Shown here: positions 63,439 through 64,000 of the stretch, one piece after another
How the letters are laid out: each line of letters starts with the position of its first letter
Position numbering within the stretch: the first letter of the stretch is position 1
DNA from: G965216255 sp965216255
GTDB taxonomy: Bacteria > Bacteroidota > Rhodothermia > Rhodothermales > Bin80
DNA length: 64,000 bases
Assembly (NCBI GenBank): GCA_965216255.1
Contig: OZ244148.1
Coordinates: forward strand, 558,001-622,000
Direction of reading: 5' to 3'
Notes under the pieces: model-generated
Told to the model about the DNA's origin: nothing
The model's input: the letters and a program-made list of their open reading frames with translations, nothing else
Databases searched by the model: none
Translations under genes and position numbers: made by a program

Positions 63439-64000
63439 TTATTCGTCAGAGCTTGCCAACAAAGCACGAGCAATATATTCAGAAGCCGCGTTATCGTGCA
63501 CCTGTCCAAAGGTCCCGGGTCCACGTACTGGCTTCGTATTCACCGCTTTCACTAACGCATCGGCATCGCAATCCACACAGACATTCCAGCCGTCCACGAG
63601 CGTTTCCGGCCACTCTGTTTCCTTGCGAAGCGTAATACAGGGCACGCCAAGCCAATAAGACTCTTTTTGCAGCCCTCCACTGTCTGTGATCACCCTGTGT
63701 GCATGACGAATTAGTGTCAACATGGCCAAGTACCCTACCGGCTCTACCAATAGAAGATTACTGGGGACCTCTATTCCTCTCATCTTCGCGCGTGTGCGAG
63801 GATGCATCGGTAGAATCACGGGCCAATCCAGGCGACCTAAACCTTCAAGGACGGCGGCAAGTCGGCTCCGGTCGTCCGTGTTTTGTGCACGGTGAACAGT
63901 AGCCAATAGAAATGATCGGCTATCAAGAGTTGTCAGTGCGGATAGCGGGTAGGCCGTTGCTGCGCGGCCGGCAAAAGCACGTGTGGCATCCAGCATTACA
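63439..64000 (-). CDS. wecB: UDP-N-acetylglucosamine 2-epimerase (WecB-like), 5' end outside window
   Basis: The frame is open to the last bases of the window. It has LLATVHRAQNTDDRSRLAAV (the HRAEN-type motif), VILPMHPRTRAKM, HRVITDSGGLQKESYWLGVP (the SGGxQxE substrate loop) and ITLRKETEWPETL. These identify a non-hydrolysing epimerase that makes UDP-ManNAc for polysaccharide synthesis. The C-terminus (ALLASSDE) is present; the N-terminal half is missing. Confidence 0.9.
   Translation of the reverse strand, partial: VMLDATRAFAGRAATAYPLSALTTLDSRSFLLATVHRAQNTDDRSRLAAVLEGLGRLDWPVILPMHPRTRAKMRGIEVPSNLLLVEPVGYLAMLTLIRHAHRVITDSGGLQKESYWLGVPCITLRKETEWPETLVDGWNVCVDCDADALVKAVNTKPVRGPGTFGQVHDNAASEYIARALLASSDE

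Noticed and set aside
1..64000. tRNA or rRNA genes
   Set aside because: No stretch with a tRNA T-loop/acceptor pattern or conserved rRNA blocks was recognised by eye. A tRNA scan was not possible here.

Overview
This looks like chromosomal DNA from a Bacteroidota or Rhodothermota type bacterium (FCB group). The signs are a type IX secretion C-terminal sorting domain ending in an NYPNPFN-type motif on a large beta-propeller protein (15805-18987), a second orphan sorting domain at about 39280-39500, and a compact menaquinone operon in the order menF-menD-menB-menA-menC-menE behind a YbbR-like gene. The assignment is inferred from gene content; no rRNA or tRNA gene was seen.

The window is a mosaic. 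A few intact housekeeping or surface genes sit in a large amount of mobile DNA and broken accessory genes. Transposase families seen are IS66 (one partial copy, two complete copies, and several fragments), IS21, IS1634-like, IS5, IS110, IS630 (intact, TA flanks), IS30, IS256, IS1595 and probably ISL3. There is also the 5' part of a probable group IIC intron. Nesting is common: IS66 copy D sits inside another IS66 tnpA, an IS110 inside an IS66 tnpC remnant, and IS66 copy A against an IS21 istA remnant.

Layout: 1-1750 IS66/IS21; 1820-3561 DUF262 plus HEPN pair; 3729-5290 IS21/IS1634 debris; 5408-10642 Calx-beta autotransporter-like protein; 11137-13215 HEPN-like pseudogene and a DUF91-like nuclease; 13537-14880 decayed subtilase; 14821-15650 IS debris; 15805-18987 T9SS cargo propeller; 19398-21480 IS graveyard; 21416-23345 type I restriction-modification remnant with embedded HEPN/MNT genes; 23838-26513 multihaem cytochrome with TPRs; 26571-27600 broken oxidoreductase, two-repeat CRISPR relic and intron fragment; 27612-30890 a gene split by IS66 copy B; 31345-33366 AbiE-like pair; 34248-39251 unknown genes among IS630, IS1595 and IS1634-like; 39621-48681 menaquinone operon with two upstream envelope genes; 49459-50110 broken glycosyltransferase; 50608-51993 IS30; 51988-54249 a TIR-SLOG-TIR-like operon; 54375-55801 PIN and small genes and a possible nucleotide-gated membrane effector; 56092-61044 IS256, a truncated cytosine methyltransferase and nested IS66s; 61323-64000 polysaccharide biosynthesis genes.

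Functionally the accessory part reads as a decaying defence island: DUF262/HEPN, HEPN/MNT in a type I R-M operon, AbiE with a WYL tail, a C5 methyltransferase, a PIN toxin remnant, a CRISPR relic and the TIR/SLOG operon. The most interesting candidate is the TIR-SLOG-TIR-like operon, whose three genes are translationally coupled and whose last gene is cut by IS30.
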